This document shows positions 8,994 to 19,519 of a DNA stretch of 39,350 bases, one piece after another; position 1 is the stretch's first letter; every line of letters starts with the position of its first letter. Under the pieces are notes generated by a model. It was not told the origin of the DNA and ran no database searches. It was given only the letters and a program-made list of their open reading frames with translations. The DNA is from Pelagibius sp. (GTDB lineage Bacteria; Pseudomonadota; Alphaproteobacteria; Kiloniellales; Kiloniellaceae). Location of the stretch: the NCBI GenBank assembly GCA_028280305.1, contig JANQMC010000153.1:1-39350 (forward strand). Direction: 5' to 3'. A program made the position numbers and the translations under genes.

Positions 8994-10664
8994 ATGCTGG
9001 TCAGCCTGTCGATCCGCAACATCGTCCTCATCGAAAAACTGGACCTTAAGTTCGACCGGGGCCTGGGTGTCCTGACCGGCGAAACCGGCGCGGGCAAGTC
9101 GATCCTGCTCGACTCCCTCGGCTTTGCCCTCGGCAACCGCGGCGATGCCCGCCTGCTGCGCCCGGGCGCCGAGCAGGCCAGCGTCACAGCCGGTTTCGAT
9201 GTCGCCTCCGGTCATCCGGCCTGGGCGATCCTGCGCGAGCAGGACATGGACGCCGAGGACTCCTTCCTGATCCTGCGCCGGGTGCTGGCCGCCGACGGGC
9301 GCAGCCGCGCCTATGTGAACGACCAGCCCGCCTCCGCCGGCCTGCTACGCCGCCTCGCCGACAGCCTGATGGAGATTCAGGGCCAGTTCGACCAGCGCGG
9401 GCTGATGGATCCCGCCACCCACCGAAGCCTGCTGGATGCCTATGGCAAAGCGGGAAACAAGGCGGCGAAGGTCGCCCAGCTCTGGCAGGACTGGCGCGCC
9501 ACCCTGACGGCCCGCGAGGCGGCGGCAAAACGACTGGAAGAGGCGCAGCGCGACGAAGCCTTTCTGCGTCACGCGGTGGAGGAGCTCGACAACCTCGACC
9601 CGCAGCCGGGCGAAGAAGCGGTCCTGACCGAGAAGCGCAACCGGCTGATGCACCGTGAAAAACTGATCGAAGGCATCAACGCCGCCGGCCAGGAACTGAG
9701 CGATGAGGAGCGTGGCGCCGCAGCGGCTCTGGCCCGCAGTCAGCGCGCCCTCGCCCGCATCGCCGAAACCGCCGGCGACGCCTTGAACCCGGCGACTGAG
9801 GCGGTGGAGCGCGCTTTACTGGAATGCGAAGAGGCACAGGCCCAGTTGAACGCCTTCGCCAGCGACGTAGAGCTTGAGGCCGATAGCCTGGAGGCGGTAG
9901 AGGACCGTTACTTCGCGCTGCAGGACATGGCCCGCAAGCATCACTGCGCGCCGGACGAACTGGCCGGGCTGCGCGACGACCTGGCGGCCCGCCTGGGCGC
10001 CATCGACGGCGGCGAGGCCGAACTCACCGCTCTGGCGGAACAGGCCGCCAAGGCGCGGCGCGATTATCTGGCAGCCGGCGAGGCGCTGTCGGCGGCACGG
10101 CAAAAGACCGCAAGAAAGCTCGACAAGGCCGTGGCCGCCGAACTGCCGCCGCTGAAGCTGGAGCGCGCCGTCTTTCGCAGCCGCATCGAACGGCTGGAGG
10201 AAGCCGACTGGTCGGCCCGGGGCCTCGACCGCATCGCCTTTGAGGTCGCCACCAACCCCGGCTCGGCGCCCGGGCCCCTGGGCAAGATCGCCTCAGGCGG
10301 CGAACTGGCGCGTTTTCTCCTGGCGTTGAAGGTGGTGCTGGCCAGCATCAATCCGGAGCGCAGCCTTGTCTTTGACGAGGTCGACAGCGGCGTCGGCGGG
10401 GCGACCGCCCATGCCGTCGGCGAACGGCTGGAGCGTCTCGCCGGCGACCGCCAGGTCCTGGTCGTCACCCACAGCCCCCAGGTCGCCGCCCGCGGGGCCC
10501 AGCACTGGCAGGTTCACAAGGAGCCCGCCGGCAAGCAGATCGCCACCCGCGTTCATCATCTGGGCGAAGGCGACCGGCGCGAGGAGATCGCCCGCATGCT
10601 CTCCGGCGCCGAAATCACCGATGAAGCCCGCGCCGCCGCCGACCGCCTGATCGGCACGGCCTAG
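8994..10664 (+). CDS. recN: DNA repair protein RecN
   Basis: RecN is an SMC-like ATPase that acts early in repair of double-strand breaks. The 556-residue protein has the N-terminal half-ATPase with the Walker A loop GETGAGKSILLDSLGFALG, and LMEIQGQFDQRGLMDP, the Q-loop-like region typical of RecN. A long central coiled coil rich in Ala, Glu, Arg and Leu follows. The C-terminal half-ATPase carries the signature IASGGELARFLLALK, the Walker B SLVFDEVDSGVGG and the switch VVTHSPQVAARG. The length matches the family. The gene follows bamD by 65 bases and ends 15 bases before ligA, so recN-ligA is probably one transcript. The Shine-Dalgarno sequence is weak. Confidence 0.96.
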   Translation: MLVSLSIRNIVLIEKLDLKFDRGLGVLTGETGAGKSILLDSLGFALGNRGDARLLRPGAEQASVTAGFDVASGHPAWAILREQDMDAEDSFLILRRVLAADGRSRAYVNDQPASAGLLRRLADSLMEIQGQFDQRGLMDPATHRSLLDAYGKAGNKAAKVAQLWQDWRATLTAREAAAKRLEEAQRDEAFLRHAVEELDNLDPQPGEEAVLTEKRNRLMHREKLIEGINAAGQELSDEERGAAAALARSQRALARIAETAGDALNPATEAVERALLECEEAQAQLNAFASDVELEADSLEAVEDRYFALQDMARKHHCAPDELAGLRDDLAARLGAIDGGEAELTALAEQAAKARRDYLAAGEALSAARQKTARKLDKAVAAELPPLKLERAVFRSRIERLEEADWSARGLDRIAFEVATNPGSAPGPLGKIASGGELARFLLALKVVLASINPERSLVFDEVDSGVGGATAHAVGERLERLAGDRQVLVVTHSPQVAARGAQHWQVHKEPAGKQIATRVHHLGEGDRREEIARMLSGAEITDEARAAADRLIGTA

Positions 10665-12806
<2,142 letters not shown>

Positions 12807-12835
12807 AATCCGCTCGGTTTGCGCTGGTGTATTTT

Positions 12836-13165
12836 CTACAAGGACGTGTAAGGCACGAAGGGAACCCGCTCGCGTTTGGCGGAGCGCGGCAGCAGTTCTT
12901 TGATGGCTTTCTTGAAATGATCTGTTTCCTGGTGATCTGCCCAAGCTTGCTCATTTCTGTAGAGCTCAAACAGAAAGAACTGCAAAGGGTTCGTCGGCGA
13001 ACGATATGGCAGAAAGAGTTTGACCCCAGGTTCGGCCATTGTCGGCGCAATCAACCCCTCCAGGATCGCGGCAACGGCCTCTCCCTCACCTTCTTCCGAT
13101 TCGATATTGATGGCGACAACGAAACCGTCATTCAGATCACTTGGTGTGAAGCTGCTTTCCCGCAC
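12836..13165 (-). CDS. antibiotic biosynthesis monooxygenase (ABM) domain protein
   Basis: This 109-residue protein has the compact ferredoxin-like ABM fold pattern. FVVAINIESEEGEGEAVAAIL opens it, then a segment ending in EPGVKLFLPYRS, the strand QFFLFELYRNEQAWADHQE, and the helix DHFKKAIKELLPRS. The FELY..EQAWADH..TDHFK pattern is the family hallmark. Members are small cofactor-free oxygenases or heme- or quinone-related enzymes, and the substrate cannot be told from sequence. The start is GTG at 13165, preceded on the - strand by GGAGAG. It is downstream of the SRPBCC gene on the same strand with a gap of 154 bases, so co-transcription is possible. Confidence 0.85.
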   Translation of the reverse strand: MRESSFTPSDLNDGFVVAINIESEEGEGEAVAAILEGLIAPTMAEPGVKLFLPYRSPTNPLQFFLFELYRNEQAWADHQETDHFKKAIKELLPRSAKRERVPFVPYTSL

Positions 13166-13319
13166 GGATGTCTCTCCATAGTCCTGAGCCGGCAGTTTAG
13201 CTCGGGCAACTCAATCAAACGACGAGTTTCGCTTCGCTTATGGACGAAGTATGGAATCCGCCCACGGAAGGAATGGGGCCGACTGGCTTCGGTTTATCTC
13301 AGCGGAGCGTGCATGCTGG

Positions 13320-13907
13320 TCAGATGGACCGGCCAAGGTCCTTGCGTATATGGGAGAGCTTCTTGCCGATCGCGCGGCGCAACTGAAACCGCGCCCAGGG
13401 GCGAAAGAAGAACCGCGTCACCTCGCTGATGCCTTCCATCCGGATGGTGGCGACCGTGTAGGTGAGCTGCGTGCGCGCGGGGCCCATCGGCTCCAACTCG
13501 ATCAGTTGCTTGTGGTCCGGCGTGCGCTTCGAGCCGGCGCTGCTGTCGATGTTCAATTCCGCAACGGATTGGCGTCTGAGCGGTTCCCAGTCCATGACCA
13601 CCCCGACGAAACGCTGATCGGGCATCGGCCAGGGTATGATCGGGTGGTTGGTATGGAGCATCTCAAAGTAGGTGCCGACACCGCCGGCGTCGTGCATGTC
13701 GACAATCTCATTATGGAAGGCGTCCGCCTGCCAGTGCAGCGGATCGTCGATCACCTGCCAGACGTCCTCCACGGGGTAGTCCAGGACAAAAGACTTCCGT
13801 GCCATGACCTCAAGCTTTGGATTCTCCGTGACACGCTGGCGTGCCTGCGTCGCCCAACCAGCCGAGCCTTCTGCGCTTTCCGGGTTTTCCGAACTTTCCG
13901 GGACCAT
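13320..13907 (-). CDS. SRPBCC (START/polyketide-cyclase-like) family protein
   Basis: The 195-residue protein has the helix-grip pattern of the SRPBCC superfamily: a strand plus first helix (ARKSFVLDYPVEDVWQVIDD), a central sheet region and a C-terminal helix (FFFRPWARFQLRRAIGKKLSHIRKDL). Such proteins bind hydrophobic ligands in a deep pocket. The start at 13907 is favoured by an AAGGAG 7 bases upstream on the - strand; an internal ATG (residue 35, before ARKSF) would give just the conserved domain. The first 34 residues look disordered and rich in Glu, Ser and Ala. Ligand unknown. It is flanked by ABM and VOC genes on the same strand. Confidence 0.75.
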   Translation of the reverse strand: MVPESSENPESAEGSAGWATQARQRVTENPKLEVMARKSFVLDYPVEDVWQVIDDPLHWQADAFHNEIVDMHDAGGVGTYFEMLHTNHPIIPWPMPDQRFVGVVMDWEPLRRQSVAELNIDSSAGSKRTPDHKQLIELEPMGPARTQLTYTVATIRMEGISEVTRFFFRPWARFQLRRAIGKKLSHIRKDLGRSI

Positions 13908-14026
13908 TGTGCCACTCCTTCCTCATCGTCGCGGCACCAACTAATATTGCGTCGCTTTTCGCCTGGACAAGTCTTCCTGAAGCAGCCGGTTGATGATTGC
14001 GCCTGGTCGTTCGCAGGCCCTCAATC

Positions 14027-14656
14027 TCAGCTCAGACGGCGAGGACCGTTTGGCGTCTCGAATTCGGCAGTGAGGCGGATCTCGTCATCTGGCACAAAGG
14101 TGACCCGGTCGTCGGCGAAGAACGCGGCGAGACGCTCGGCGATCTCACCGGCATTGGGGTGGTGGACGCTAATCCCCACGAGACGACAACCGAGGTCAGG
14201 CATCGCGGCGCCGGGCAGCGGGCCCGGCGGCCACTCCAGAAAGGTCGGGTGTGCGCCCTCGAAGGGCATGGCGCCGTCATCGGGCACGGAGATTCGCCAG
14301 TGCAGGTTCCCCCGGGTCAATTCGGTCGCCGGACCGAGGCTCGGCTGCGCCGCCGCCAGCACGGCATCGATGTCATTTGTGCGCAGCACCCAGGTAGCGA
14401 GCCGCGGCGGCGCTGTGCGGTTGCGGTCCAAGGCAAACCACCGCGGGTGCTTCGGCGCCGCTGCTGCGGGATCGACGGCAATGATCTCCAGGAACTCGTT
14501 CTCGCCCAGGCGCATCAGATGATTGTGGGTGCCCATCTTCGGATGCGCCCCACCCGGCGGCACCTCGACACCAAGACACGCGCAGACATAGGCAACGCCC
14601 GCCTCCAGGCTCGCTGCGGAAACGGCGATGTGATCGAAAGCAAGCCTGGGCGGCAT
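14027..14656 (-). CDS. VOC-family (glyoxalase-like) protein
   Basis: The 209-residue protein starts with RLAFDHIAVSAASLEAGVAYV, the usual first beta-strand and helix of a vicinal-oxygen-chelate module. It then has GTHNHLMRLGENEFLEIIAVDP, in which the His and Glu are likely metal-ligand positions. A second half-module (GCRLVGISVHHPNAGEIAERLAAFF) completes the fold. The arrangement resembles the Glyoxalase_3 type. The VOC superfamily includes dioxygenases, isomerases and resistance proteins, so the reaction is not known. It is 66 bases downstream of the SDR gene on the same strand, so the two are probably co-transcribed. Confidence 0.85.
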   Translation of the reverse strand: MPPRLAFDHIAVSAASLEAGVAYVCACLGVEVPPGGAHPKMGTHNHLMRLGENEFLEIIAVDPAAAAPKHPRWFALDRNRTAPPRLATWVLRTNDIDAVLAAAQPSLGPATELTRGNLHWRISVPDDGAMPFEGAHPTFLEWPPGPLPGAAMPDLGCRLVGISVHHPNAGEIAERLAAFFADDRVTFVPDDEIRLTAEFETPNGPRRLS

Positions 14657-14722
14657 GGAATCTCCCCGGTCGGATCAGTGATGACTTTGATGACGGCGTC
14701 GAAAGAAACGGCTGTTCGGACG

Positions 14723-15481
14723 TCAGATCGAGCCTGCTTCCACCATGTAGTTGTTGGCGGTACACATGGCGGCATCGTCTGAAGCGAGGAAGACCACCAT
14801 GCGGGCGACGTAGACCGGTTCGATCAGATCGGGCAGGCATTGGCGGTCGCGGTGTTTTTCGATGGCCTCCGGCGTCACCCAGAGGTCCTTCTGGCGCTCG
14901 GTCATGATCCAGCCGGGCACCACCGTGTTCACACGGATGCGGTGGTCGCCCAGATCGCGGGCCATGGTGCGGGTCAGACCGTGCACTGCCGACTTCGCGG
15001 TGGCATAGGCGGGGAAACCGCCCCCGGCCTCCCACCAGGAATTGGAGCCCATGTTGATGATGGACCCGCCGCCGGCATCGATCATGTCCGGCGCCACCGC
15101 CTGGATGGCGAAGAACTGGTGGCGCAGGTTGGTGGCGATGCGGTCGTCGAAGTATTCGGCCGTGGTTTCGCGCCAGTCATGGCGGTCGTCGCGCGCGGCG
15201 TTGTTCACCAACACATTCGCCGGCCCCAGCTTGGCCTTCAGCCTGCCAAAGGCGGCCTGCAGGGCATCGATGTCGCGCAGGTCGCAGATCTCAAAAGCCA
15301 CCTCGCCGCCGAGCTTCCCGGTCAAGGCAGCCGACCCCTTCTCGTCCAGGTCGATGAAGCCGACCCGCGACCCCTGGGCGGCAAAGGCGCTGACAATCTC
15401 CGCGCCGATGCCCGAAGCGCCGCCGGTCACAAAGACGGTCTTTCCGGCAAGGCTGGGGTAACGGGCGAAGCTATCGGTCAT
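14723..15481 (-). CDS. SDR-family dehydrogenase, D-xylose dehydrogenase (XylB)-like
   Basis: This is a 252-residue classical short-chain dehydrogenase. It has the Rossmann motif TGGASGIGAEI, an acidic residue after the second strand (GFIDLDEKG) that favours NAD+, the NNA motif in VLVNNAARDDRHDWRE, and the catalytic Ser-Tyr-Lys in MGSNSWWEAGGGFPAYATAKSA. The NNA.DDRH block, NLRHQFFAIQAVAPDM and the late RQCLPDL...VVFLASDDAAMCT segment closely recall the Caulobacter D-xylose 1-dehydrogenase XylB, so a sugar substrate is plausible, though this is from memory. I take the ATG at 15481 because upstream residues have no family character. It is the first gene of a - strand run with the VOC gene. Confidence 0.9.
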   Translation of the reverse strand: MTDSFARYPSLAGKTVFVTGGASGIGAEIVSAFAAQGSRVGFIDLDEKGSAALTGKLGGEVAFEICDLRDIDALQAAFGRLKAKLGPANVLVNNAARDDRHDWRETTAEYFDDRIATNLRHQFFAIQAVAPDMIDAGGGSIINMGSNSWWEAGGGFPAYATAKSAVHGLTRTMARDLGDHRIRVNTVVPGWIMTERQKDLWVTPEAIEKHRDRQCLPDLIEPVYVARMVVFLASDDAAMCTANNYMVEAGSI

Positions 15482-15603
15482 CGGTCGATCCTGTTCTGAA
15501 ACAAAGCGCGGCCATGCACAATAACCGGAGAAAGGTGTAGGAGAAAGGCGCTGCCGCCGCTGCAACCGGAAGGCAGGCTGCGCCGGCCGGCGTTGCATAG
15601 TCA

Positions 15604-15631
15604 GCGCGATCGCACGCTTGGTGAATCGCGC
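15604..15631. promoter_or_regulatory. inverted repeat in the divergent SDR / secreted-protein promoter region
   Basis: GCGCGAT (15604-15610) and ATCGCGC (15625-15631) form a perfect 7-bp inverted repeat with a 14-base spacer, in the 203-base gap between the divergently transcribed SDR gene and the secreted-protein gene. It could be an operator; no adjacent regulator gene suggests which protein would bind. Confidence 0.35.
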
Positions 15632-15684
15632 AGTTGGTGTCATCGTACCGTCGGCATTCAGGCCAACAAGGGAGGGCAGGTTCG

Positions 15685-16224
15685 GTGATCAAAGCCTCGG
15701 TCTTTCTGACAATGCTGGCGGCTGCCGGTTTCGCCATCGCTACCACCTCCGCCCGGGCGGAGGTGCGGGTGCTCTTTCAGGAAGGGGCGCCAAAAGACCG
15801 CTTCGAAATCCGCAACACCGGCGGCTGCCCGCTGGGCCCGATGACCCTGACCCTGGATCTGACCGCCTCTGCCGGTGGTCTGATCTTCGATACGGCGGCT
15901 GAGGGCCCGGGGGTCCAGGTCTATCAGCCCCTGGAGGTCGTACAGGGCGCGGCGCTGCTGCGCGTCCTGCCGACGGTGCAGGATGGCGGGCGTTCGATCG
16001 CCCTGATCCTGCGCGATCTTTTGCCGCGCGAGGGGGTTGCCTTTACCATCGACGTCGACGACACCCTGACACGCAGCCCGCTGGGCCAGACCCAGGTCGC
16101 CGGATCGGAAATCAAGGGCGCGGCAGTCGCTATTGCCTTCGACGGCGCCGCGCTCCCGCCGATCCAGGCGCAGTTCGACCGCAACGCGGTGGCGGTGCTG
16201 CCGGTTTCGAACTGCATTTCCTGA
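15685..16224 (+). CDS. secreted protein resembling bacterial 'aggregation factor core' proteins
   Basis: From the GTG at 15685 (Shine-Dalgarno GGGAGGG at 15670-15676) the 179-residue product has a clear signal peptide: a basic start, a hydrophobic stretch and cleavage after SARA. The mature part is all-beta in character, with VRVLFQEGAPKDRFEIRNTG, then GPMTLTLDLTASAGGLIFDT and FTIDVDDTLTRS. It has two Cys (in GGCPLG and near the C-terminus in VSNCIS) that could form a disulfide. I recall similar alphaproteobacterial proteins annotated as 'aggregation factor core protein', a name taken from a sponge protein and not a proven function. The gene stands alone, divergent from the SDR gene, and is ended by the terminator at 16259-16299. 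Confidence 0.75.
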   Translation: MIKASVFLTMLAAAGFAIATTSARAEVRVLFQEGAPKDRFEIRNTGGCPLGPMTLTLDLTASAGGLIFDTAAEGPGVQVYQPLEVVQGAALLRVLPTVQDGGRSIALILRDLLPREGVAFTIDVDDTLTRSPLGQTQVAGSEIKGAAVAIAFDGAALPPIQAQFDRNAVAVLPVSNCIS

Positions 16225-16258
16225 ATGCAATCAGCGTCTGCTGCCAGCAGTAGGCCAA

Positions 16259-16299
16259 AGCAAACCCCTCCCCGGCTGGATGCCGGAGAGGGGTTTGCT
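16259..16299. terminator. bidirectional hairpin between convergent genes
   Basis: AGCAAACCCCTC (16259-16270) pairs perfectly with GAGGGGTTTGCT (16288-16299), and an inner CCGGC/GCCGG stem extends it. The hairpin lies between the secreted-protein gene (+) and the molybdenum hydroxylase large subunit (-), both of which end nearby, so it can serve both transcripts. Neither side has a long T-run. Confidence 0.7.
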
Positions 16300-16316
16300 G
16301 TTCTACTGTGCCTGGA

Positions 16317-18551
16317 TCAGGCGCCGGTCAGGTCATGCAATGCCATGGGCAACTGACGGATACGCCGGCCGGTTGCAGCGTAGACCGCGTTGGCGACCGC
16401 CGGGCCGACCGGCGGCGTGCCGGGTTCGCCGACACCGGTGGGCGCCTCGGCCGAAGGCACGATGTGCACCTCCACCTCCGGCATCTCGTTGATGCGCAGC
16501 GGAACATAGTCGTGGAAGTTCGACTGCTCCACACGTCCGCCATCCAGGGTGATGGCGTCATGCAGGATGGCGCCCAGCCCGTAGCCGATGCCGCCCTCCA
16601 TCTGCGCCTTCACCACATCGGGATTCACCGCCAGGCCGCAATCGACGGCGCAGACCACCTTCTCCACCTTGATCTCGCCGCTGTCGGTGATCGAAATCTC
16701 GGCCACCTGGGCGACATAGGAGTTGAAGGATTCATGGACGGCAACGCCGCGTGAACGGCCCTCGGGCAAGGGACCGCCCCAGCCGGCTTTCTCCGTCGCC
16801 AGCTTCAGCACCGCCGCATGACGCGGATGGTCCTTCAGCATGGCCATGCGGAACTCCACCGGATCACGCCCGGCAGCCTCGGCCAGTTCGTCGATGAAGG
16901 CCTCGGTCGAATAGGCGGTGTGGGTGCTGCCCACGGCACGCCACCACAGCACCGGCACGTTCACGTCCGTGGTGTGCAGGTCGACCGCCATGTTGGGGAT
17001 CGCATAGGGCAGGTTGTCGGCCCCCTCCACCGAGGTCTTGTCGATGCCGTTCTGGATCAGGCCACCGGCAAAGGGCGTGTTGCGGACGATCGACTGGCCG
17101 ACGATGCGATGATGCCAGGCGACGAGATTGCCCTCGGCATCCAGTCCGGCGCGCAGCCGCTGAAAATACATCGGCCGGTACTTGCCGCCCTGAATGTCGT
17201 CCTCCCGGGTCCAGATCACCTTCACAGGCGCGCGCCCATCGATCGCCTTGGCGACGCTGACCGCTTCGGAAACCATGTCGGCGTTGGGCGTCGCCCGGCG
17301 GCCGAAACTGCCGCCGGCCAAGAGCGTGTGAACCCGCACCTGTTCCGGCTTCAAGCCGCTGATCGCCGTGGCTGCGCCGTGATCGACCGTTTGGATCTGC
17401 GATCCGGTCCAGACATCGCAGGAATCCGGGCCGAGCTGGACGACACAGTCGAGCGGCTCCATGGGCGCATGGGCGAGGAAGGGAAACTCGTAATCAGCCT
17501 CCAGGACCTTGTCGGCAGACGCCAGCGCCTCTTCCACAGCGCCGTCATTGCGCGCCGTATCGCCCGGCTGGTCAGCAAGGGCCTTGTACTCGGCCATGAT
17601 CTCCGCAGAGCCGCGGGTCTCGCCGGTGGTTTCGTCCCAGACGATCTCCAGCGCATCCCGGCCGTTCTTGGCGGCCCAATAGCCTTCGGCGAGAACGGCG
17701 ACGCCCTGGGGCACCGCAACAACGTCTGTCACCCCGGGCACGGCTCTTGCCGCGGTGTCGTCGAATGACGTCAGGGTCGCGCCGAAAACCGGCGGCCGGG
17801 CCATCACTGCCGTCAGCATGCCCGGCAGGGTCTTATCGATCGTATAGATTGCCTCGCCACGGGTCTTGGCGCGGGAATCCAGCCGGGGAACGTCTTTACC
17901 GATCAAGGTAAAGTCGGCGGGGTCCTTCAAAGCGACCTCCGCCGGGGCCTCCATCTGCGCGGCCCGTTCCGCCAACTCACCGAAGGGCGCGCTGCGGTTT
18001 GAGCCGGCATGAGAGACGATGCCCTTGGAGACCGTGATCTCGCCCGCCGGAACGCCCCAGAGATCGGCAGCCGCCATGACCAGCAGGGCGCGGGCGCCCG
18101 CACCGGCCTGGCGCATCTGCGTGTAGGCATTCGCGATGCTGGAACTGCCGCCGGTGCCCTGAACCGGGCCCCAGTGGAGGTTGTTGTAAAGCGTGGCATC
18201 GGCCGGCGCATGTTCGGCGCGCATCTGCGACCAGTCGGCATCCAGTTCCTCGGCGACCAGGGTCGAGAGGCCGGTATAGGTGCCCTGGCCGAATTCGATG
18301 TGCTTGATCAGCACCGTCACACTGTTGTCCGGCGCAATGCGCACAAAGGCGTTGGGATTCACCGGCGCCGCAGCGCCCGTGGGGGCGGCTGCCTTGGCGA
18401 TCTTGCTACCGGCCTGCGGCAACACCACGCCGATCACAAGGCCCGCGCCGACGGCGGCGCTGGCCTTCAGAAACTGGCGGCGGTTGGTGCGCGGGGTTTC
18501 CGCCGGAGACTCCGCTGCGACCATTGTCTTGTCTTTGAGTCCTGCGAGCAT
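16317..18551 (-). CDS. molybdopterin-binding large subunit, isoquinoline 1-oxidoreductase/xanthine dehydrogenase family
   Basis: This is the large catalytic subunit of a two-subunit molybdenum hydroxylase. The 744-residue protein has a twin-arginine signal ([19 protein letters not shown]) about 24 residues in, so it is exported folded. The molybdenum-cofactor blocks follow: [51 protein letters not shown], and the C-terminal [17 protein letters not shown] with the catalytic Glu. The order matches the beta subunit of isoquinoline 1-oxidoreductase and related aldehyde dehydrogenases. It begins 4 bases after the [2Fe-2S] subunit stop, so the two are coupled. No FAD subunit is nearby, which suggests electrons go to a cytochrome. 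Substrate unknown. Confidence 0.93.
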   Translation of the reverse strand: MLAGLKDKTMVAAESPAETPRTNRRQFLKASAAVGAGLVIGVVLPQAGSKIAKAAAPTGAAAPVNPNAFVRIAPDNSVTVLIKHIEFGQGTYTGLSTLVAEELDADWSQMRAEHAPADATLYNNLHWGPVQGTGGSSSIANAYTQMRQAGAGARALLVMAAADLWGVPAGEITVSKGIVSHAGSNRSAPFGELAERAAQMEAPAEVALKDPADFTLIGKDVPRLDSRAKTRGEAIYTIDKTLPGMLTAVMARPPVFGATLTSFDDTAARAVPGVTDVVAVPQGVAVLAEGYWAAKNGRDALEIVWDETTGETRGSAEIMAEYKALADQPGDTARNDGAVEEALASADKVLEADYEFPFLAHAPMEPLDCVVQLGPDSCDVWTGSQIQTVDHGAATAISGLKPEQVRVHTLLAGGSFGRRATPNADMVSEAVSVAKAIDGRAPVKVIWTREDDIQGGKYRPMYFQRLRAGLDAEGNLVAWHHRIVGQSIVRNTPFAGGLIQNGIDKTSVEGADNLPYAIPNMAVDLHTTDVNVPVLWWRAVGSTHTAYSTEAFIDELAEAAGRDPVEFRMAMLKDHPRHAAVLKLATEKAGWGGPLPEGRSRGVAVHESFNSYVAQVAEISITDSGEIKVEKVVCAVDCGLAVNPDVVKAQMEGGIGYGLGAILHDAITLDGGRVEQSNFHDYVPLRINEMPEVEVHIVPSAEAPTGVGEPGTPPVGPAVANAVYAATGRRIRQLPMALHDLTGA

Positions 18552-18555
18552 GATG

Positions 18556-19014
18556 TCAGGTCTCCATCATCTTGGCGGCTTCATGGATAGCGGCACGGAT
18601 GCGCACATAGGTGGCGCAGCGGCACACGTTGCCGCTCATCGCCGCGTCGATGTCCTCATCCGTGGGCTTGCTGTTCTCGCTCAGCAGCGCCACCGCCGAC
18701 ATCACCTGTCCCGACTGGCAGTAACCGCACTGCACCACATCGAGCTTTTCCCAGGCGGTCTGAACGGCTTCTGCCGCTTTCCCGGACACAGCCTCAATCG
18801 TCGTCACCGCGCTTCCTTCGACGTCCTCGACTGCGGTCACACAGGACCGGGTCGGTATGCCGTCGACATGCACCGTGCAGGCGCCGCAAAGCGCCATGCC
18901 GCAACCGAACTTGGTCCCGGTCATGCCCAGCTCGTCGCGGATAGCCCATAGCAAAGGGGTATCGGGAGCAGCGTCCAGTTGGCGCTCCTCCCCATTGATC
19001 AGCAGTTTCACCAT
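18556..19014 (-). CDS. [2Fe-2S] small subunit of the molybdenum hydroxylase
   Basis: The 152-residue protein is the iron-sulfur electron-transfer partner of the downstream molybdopterin subunit. The N-terminal plant-type ferredoxin domain has [16 protein letters not shown], with three of the four cluster cysteines. The C-terminal helical domain has [16 protein letters not shown] and [14 protein letters not shown], which hold the second cluster. There is no signal peptide, so it would be exported together with the Tat-tagged large subunit. The ATG lies at the head of a two-gene operon. A palindrome at 19129-19142, about 115 bases upstream, is a candidate control site. Confidence 0.95.
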   Translation of the reverse strand: MVKLLINGEERQLDAAPDTPLLWAIRDELGMTGTKFGCGMALCGACTVHVDGIPTRSCVTAVEDVEGSAVTTIEAVSGKAAEAVQTAWEKLDVVQCGYCQSGQVMSAVALLSENSKPTDEDIDAAMSGNVCRCATYVRIRAAIHEAAKMMET

Positions 19015-19128
19015 TCCTGCGGCTCCAGATCTGAGAGTTGAGGCGCTTGCCTGAGCGCCGATGATTGCCGGACGTGTTTGTCGATCTGCCGGCTTCGAAG
19101 GGGGCCCTGAACCCCCGGTAGTAGACTT

Positions 19129-19142
19129 GATAGTTTACTATC
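19129..19142. promoter_or_regulatory. palindromic operator candidate upstream of the molybdenum hydroxylase operon
   Basis: GATAGT-TT-ACTATC is a perfect 6-bp inverted repeat with a 2-base centre. It lies in an AT-rich patch about 115 bases upstream of the small-subunit start. The size and symmetry suit a TetR- or MarR-type dimer. A GGGGG/CCCCC hairpin (19100-19116) lies between it and the gene. No such regulator gene is adjacent. Confidence 0.45.
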
Positions 19143-19284
19143 TAGGAACGTTGATCCGCCGGGCAAGGCAGGCCGATGTGAAACTTTCTGGGATTTCGCA
19201 CTCCAAATCGCCAGAATCCGCGCAAAAAGCGAATCCGCGGCAGATTGATCAATCAGGGCGGCATCGGACAAACGCGGCCTTGGG

Positions 19285-19320
19285 GCACAAAAAAGAAGCC
19301 CCGCCAGAGTTTGGCGGGGC
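19285..19320 (-). terminator. rho-independent terminator on the - strand with no obvious upstream gene
   Basis: On the - strand GCCCCGCCA, loop AACTC and TGGCGGGGC form a perfect 9-bp stem (19298-19320), followed at once by TTCTTTTTTG. This is a textbook intrinsic terminator reading toward lower coordinates. No protein gene lies just upstream of it on this strand: 19321-19519 is non-coding and the next gene runs the other way. It may end a small RNA, or act as an attenuator in a long leader of the hydroxylase operon. Confidence 0.8.
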
Positions 19321-19379
19321 AAAAGTCACAGCAATCAAATGGGTGTATTCGCTCTTACGCCCCGGGATCCGAATCGGAT

Positions 19380-19450
19380 CATCCGGATCGCGTTTTTTTT
19401 CAAAAAATCGGCATTGCGCCGAAACCAGCTGGTTTGGCGACATTTTTCCA
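19380..19450. other. hairpin-rich non-coding stretch
   Basis: The gap 19015-19519 holds no convincing gene. Besides the elements listed separately, it has GATCCG-AAT-CGGATC at 19366-19380, a T8 run at 19393-19400, and the 14-base palindrome AAACCAGCTGGTTT at 19422-19435 flanked by CGCC/GGCG. It also has a - strand CGGC-GCAAT-GCCG stem followed by ATTTTTT. The density of stems with T-runs suggests RNA-level control or a small RNA gene. Confidence 0.45.
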
Positions 19451-19519
19451 GAAACCTAAACAGTCTATTTACCGGGAGCGCGTAGTTTCTCCTCACGAAA
19501 CGTGGGAGCAGGCAGAACT

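Noticed and set aside
13251..14522. A 423-codon open frame on + across the SRPBCC and VOC genes
   Set aside because: It covers two - strand genes that each have recognisable folds and, for the first, a strong ribosome binding site. The + frame has none.
19061..19459. A 132-codon frame on + in the hairpin-rich gap
   Set aside because: It runs through the - strand terminator stem and the T8 run, with no coding character; better read as non-coding.
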